From positions 29,387,787-29,451,786 of the forward strand of contig CALNVZ010003434.1 in assembly GCA_940671915.1 (NCBI GenBank): a DNA stretch of 64,000 nucleotides, given 5' to 3'. The stretch is from Paracentrotus lividus. Its lineage: Eukaryota; Echinodermata; Echinoidea; Camarodonta; Echinidae. Each line of letters starts with the position of its first letter. Position 1 is the stretch's first letter. The notes beneath the pieces were generated by a model. The model had not been told where the DNA came from. It was given only the letters and a program-made list of their open reading frames with translations, and did not search any database. The translations under genes were made by a program, and so were the position numbers. This document shows positions 59,955 to 64,000 of this stretch, piece by piece.

Positions 59955-60720
59955 GGGCAGTTCCAGCGTTACGGACATTACATTTCAGACCAATTTTTGC
60001 TACTTCAAAAGGTCATTAAGATAACATAACTCTTATATTCCTGAAACTCATAACATGGAATCATAAACAAAAACTATAGACTATAAACTGTGCAAGTTTC
60101 AATCCTTTCCGTACATGTTGTGGTAGTTACGCCATATATCGTAACTGTTACGGACATTAACATTTTTTGGACAAGCTTTTTCATACCTTTACATTCATTG
60201 AAAAGTCTGTGAGTTTAGGTAACAGTAAGTCCAATCTCCACAAAAATTTAAAGGTAATGAAATGTTTCATTGGATTTAAGTTGAATTTAATGAAACAAAT
60301 GAGGCATGTACCCGCTAGAGCCACAATTGTGGCGTTACCGGACATTACATTTTAAGCGTTACGGACATTACAGATTTGTCCACATTTCATTAAGTAGAAG
60401 GGGTCACATGTTAGTGGTAATATTTTGTATTCTTTTCACCTGGATGGTAATTATTACACATTCTAAAATGTCGCTATAAGCACTTTCATGAATTTTTAAT
60501 TTCATTGGTTGCCAATTTGAGGACTATTTGTTTGGTTTAATCTGGAACTATTAAGCTTGTTGATTTTTGCTATTTTATTGGAATCAAAAAGAATATTATA
60601 TGTCTACAATGGATAAATGATTCATAAAATGACATGTAGTTTACCTTTTGACTTTGTATATAATATTTTAGCTCATAACATCTTAAAATGTAATATTAAG
60701 ACCCGTTACGGACATTACAC
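59955..60720 (+). repeat. Repeat region carrying GTTACGGACATTACA words
   Basis: It starts GGGCAGTTCCAGCGTTACGG. The word CGTTACGGACATTACA or a one-base variant occurs near 59967, 60146, 60333, 60357 and 60704, all in the same orientation. No protein is encoded. Confidence 0.65.
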
Positions 60721-60984
60721 TTTTCATCACTTGAATGTACCTAAAGCTGAGCCTAACTCTACGCGAATAAAGAACTTTTATTCTTATTGAATAAATGTAT
60801 ATTGTTCATCTAACATTCAATATGATTTATGGATCTTGAAGGATGCCTTTCACATCTCCTTTTTCACTATTTGTTGTATTTACAAGTCTTAATGTAGTCT
60901 TCACAAGTGTCAACAAGTGGATTAGTAAATTACGCGATGCGTAATATATGTCCCGCCAGATAATGTAAATTCCCATTATCTCAC

Positions 60985-62725
60985 GATCAGTGCTATCACA
61001 TAAGGCAAACAGAATCAAAATCGGGGTAAAAAATGGCGAAGAAGTAGCATTTTGTAGCCAATGTACAATATAGGTCAAAGTCAAGGTCAAAGGTCAAAGG
61101 GGTCAAAAGTCAAATTCTGTGAAGAAGTTTTGTAGTCCTCACCTAGTGCTATCACATAAAAGCAAACGGAATCGAAATCGGATGAAAAATGGCGAAGGAG
61201 TAGCATTTTGTAGCAAATTAACAATATAGGTCAAAAATCAAGGTCAAAGGTCAAAGGTCAAAATTCTGTGAAGAAGTTTTGTAGTCCTCACCTAGTGCTA
61301 TCACATAAAGCAAACGGAATCGAAATCGGATGAAAATGGCGAAGGAGTAGCATTTTGTAGCCAATTAACAATATAGGTAAAAAATAAAGGTCAAAGGTCA
61401 AAGGTCAAAATTCGGTGAAGAATTTTGTAGCCATCACCTAGTGCTATCACATAAAGCAACGGAATCGAAATCGGAAGAAAAATGGTGAAGGAGTAGCATT
61501 TTGGTAGCCAATTAACAATAAAGGTCGAAAATCAAGATCAAAGGTCAAAGGGGTCAAAAGTCAAAATTCGTGAAAACGTTTTGTAGTCCTCACCTAGTGC
61601 TATCACATAAAGCAAACAGAATCGAAATCGGATGAAAAATGGCGAAGGAGTAGCATTTTTGTAGCCAATTAACAATATAGGTCAAAGGTCAAAGGTCAAA
61701 GGTCAAAATTCTGTGAAGAAGTTTTGTAGCTATTACCTAGTGCTATCAACATAAAGCAAGCGGAATTGAAATCGATGAAATTGGTGAAGGAGTAGCATTG
61801 AGTATAAGATAGGAAATGATAATCAAGATTATTTGTACCAATGTACATATAAGTAAAATTGAAGGTCAAAGGTCAAAGGTCAAAGGTCAAAATTCTGTGA
61901 AGAAGTTTTGTAGCTTTACCTAGTGCTACACATAAAGCAAGCGGAATTGAATCGGATGAAAATGGTGAAGGAGTAGCATTTTGTAGCATGTACAAATATA
62001 AGTAAAATTGAAGGTCAAGGTCAAAAGGGGTCAAAATTCAAAAATTCCGTGCGAAGTTTTGTAGTCCTCACCTAGTGCTATCACATAAAGCAAACGGAAT
62101 CGAAATCGGATGAAAAATGGCGAAGGAGTAGCATTTTGTAGCCAATTAACAATATAGGTAAAAAATAAAGGTCAAAGGTCAAAATTCGGTGAAGAAATTT
62201 TGTAGCATCACCTAGTGCTATCACATAAAGCAAACGGAATCGAAATCGAAGAAAAATGGTGAAGGAGTAGCATTTTGTAGCCAAGTACAATATAAGTATA
62301 AATCAAGGTCAAAGGTCAAAGGGTCAAAAAGTCAAATTCCGTGAAGAAGTTTTGTAGCCCTCACCTAGTGCTATCATATAAAGCGAAACGGATTCGAAAA
62401 TCGGATGAAAAATGGCGAAGGAGTAGCATTTTGTAGCCAATTAACAATATAGGTCAAAAAATGAAGGTCAAAGGTCAAAGGGGTCAAAAGTCAAAATTCC
62501 GTGAAGAGTTTGTAGCCCTCACCTAGTGCTATCATATAAAGCAACAGAACGAAATCGGATGAAAAATGGCGAAGGAGTAGCATTTTGTAGCCAATTAACA
62601 ATATAGGTCAAAATCAGGTCAAAGGTCAAAGGTCAAATTCTGTGAAGAAGTTTGGTAGCCATCACTAGTGCTATCATATAAAGCAAACGGAATCGAAATC
62701 GGATGAAAATGGCGAAGGAGTAGAT
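60985..62725. repeat. Tandem satellite, about 12 copies of about 150 bp
   Basis: The unit is TAGTGCTATCACATAAAGCA, AACGGAATCGAAATCGGATG, AAAAATGGCGAAGGAGTAGC, ATTTTGTAGCCAATTAACAA, ATATAGG, then AGGTCAAAGGTCAAAGG and a TCAAAATTCNGTGAAGAAG link. Copies start at about 60987, 61145, 61298, 61437, 61595, 61738, 61920, 62073, 62214, 62366, 62524 and 62667. The copies at about 61738 and 61920 are the most diverged. Confidence 0.92.
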
Positions 62726-62860
62726 TGAACTCACATACGGACGCACGACGGACGGAAACGGACGGACGGATGGACGACGGACGGAGGACGGACACACACA
62801 CACACACATACGTACGGAGCCCGTTTCATAGTCCCCTGCTCGAACTCGTTCGGCGGGGAC
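62726..62860. repeat. (GACG)n and (CA)n tail of the satellite
   Basis: GGACGGACGGATGGACGACG-type repeats pass into (CA)n and then CGTACGGAGCCCGTTTCATA and CTCGAACTCGTTCGGCGGGG. This looks like the fixed end of the satellite-bearing unit. Confidence 0.7.
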
Positions 62861-63457
62861 AAAAAGTCTTTTAGACATACATGTATCATTCAATTCATTC
62901 TGCTCCATGTCAGTTTGGAGGTACATGTAGATATGGTTACTTCTACCCACAGCAGAAGTAGGTAGCAATACTATGATTTTCCCTGTTCCACACATGACTC
63001 CTCTTCTCACTGTATAAAAAGAAATTTGTGAATCTTTGTCTTTTCAAAAACTTCATTGTGTACCCATCAGTTTGGATCCTTCTTATTTGTGCGACAAAGT
63101 ACTATGCAAATTTTGTTTTGTCTGAAACCCCACATGAACAAAATATCCTATAGGAGCAGTTGTCACAGAAGTATGCATGTGGTTACACTTTTCCCCATCT
63201 CCTCTTGTCCTCCAGTGTCACTTTAAATGTGTCCACCAAAGCTTGCTCTATTTTGCTTCTGAGTACAGCTTGTAGTGAATGCATGCATGTTTACAGATTT
63301 TAATTAATTGACTAAAAAATGTTCAAAATCACCTGTAATGTACAAACTAATATGTACTATTAAGGGCCAGCATCTACTTATTTGATAGATTTCCATTTGA
63401 AGTAATAAATCAAAACAATATCCTGCAATCGTATGCATTCTCACCTTTGCTACAAAT

Positions 63458-64000
63458 GTGTAATGTCCGTAACGCAATGGTGATGTAATGTCCGTAACGC
63501 TTTTTTTTCCATGAATTATGAAAAATTTATAAAAAACCTCTTGATATGTTGTGAGATAACATATTTAGCTTTGCATTTGAATTTGAAACAAAATTGGACC
63601 AAAACACAGGGTGCTATAAAACTTATGTATCTAAAACGTTACGGACATTACACTTCAAGCGCGGTAGAAATCAAAAAGTTTGAACAGGCTATTTTTCAGA
63701 AAATATTTCATTCCTTTCAAAATCTGTTGGATGATTTATAAATGGGTCCTGAGCTTATTATAACATAAAAATAATCACCTGAAAGTCATTTTATAGTAAG
63801 AATTTTACTTGAGAACAAATATATGCAAAACGCACTGAATTTTTGGCATTTTTTTGGAAGAAAGACCTTTTTTCAACAGCTGAAAAAATATGTTTTCCGA
63901 CTTGGGAAACAATTTGTTTTATTATATCTTGTTGATATAAGGGCAGTTCAAGGTAACGGAGTGACATTCAGAAGCAACATTTCAGCATTCAAACACATTT
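63458..64000. repeat. Second block of GTTACGGACATTACA words
   Basis: Two copies on the minus strand (63459-63475 and 63484-63500) and one on the plus strand (63637-63652). Near the window edge GGGCAGTTCAAGGTAACGG (63943) echoes the start of the left block. The element probably continues past the window. Confidence 0.55.

Noticed and set aside
60985..62725. CRISPR array
   Set aside because: The units are contiguous and similar over their whole length with no unique spacers, and the genome is eukaryotic.

Overview
The window is eukaryotic, AT-rich and intron-rich, and looks like an invertebrate deuterostome, most probably a sea urchin-like echinoderm. This placement is inferred from three things: a Derlin-2-type protein, a dense load of small foldback transposons with CR1-like LINE and tRNA-derived SINE remnants, and a general resemblance of the dispersed repeats to echinoderm ones. 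No species can be named from sequence alone. Only two protein-coding genes can be supported, and they converge tail to tail.

Region 1-9250 (+ strand): a complete six-coding-exon Derlin (Derlin-2/3 class) gene, an ER-associated degradation factor of 252 residues encoded between 4083 and 8228. A plausible 5' leader exon and promoter lie near 1560-1789, with a UPRE-like TGACGTG core. Its introns hold a truncated LINE reverse transcriptase (2102-2773), two hairpins of one family (2839-3420), hAT-like TCAGGGAAA-rich elements and a 148-bp foldback. The 3' flank carries a SINE and another foldback.

Region 9250-42450 (- strand): a large C2H2 zinc-finger gene. Three exons are certain: 32481-30156 with eight fingers and a coiled coil, 22608-22536, and 20569-20393 ending in a stop. 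A probable long 3' UTR runs from 20392 down to about 13250 and is nearly free of transposons, in contrast to everything around it. The introns carry nested TTAA and TA elements, a (GT)n, polypurine arrays and a 1-kb foldback. A likely N-terminal exon (42425-42374) joins in phase.

Region 32500-64000: no confident coding gene. It is AT-rich with isolated, more GC-rich, non-repetitive islands (near 34.2, 38.0, 40.0, 41.4, 46.0, 49.2, 50.3-51.4, 53.5-53.9 and 57.8-58.3 kb). Several end in strong minus-strand splice donors, and some of these are phase-compatible with the zinc-finger gene. I read this as a long 5' regulatory domain with possible alternative first exons; that is inference. The far right contains a 12-copy, roughly 150-bp satellite loaded with AGGTCA direct repeats. 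It is flanked by an unexplained family of GTTACGGACATTACA words on both strands.

The most unusual items are the satellite with DR1-like nuclear-receptor motifs, the GTTACGGACATTACA word family, the Tc1/TTAA nested insertion, the excess of TACATGTA palindromes, the zinc-finger protein's split architecture, and the eroded p97-binding SHP box of the Derlin.
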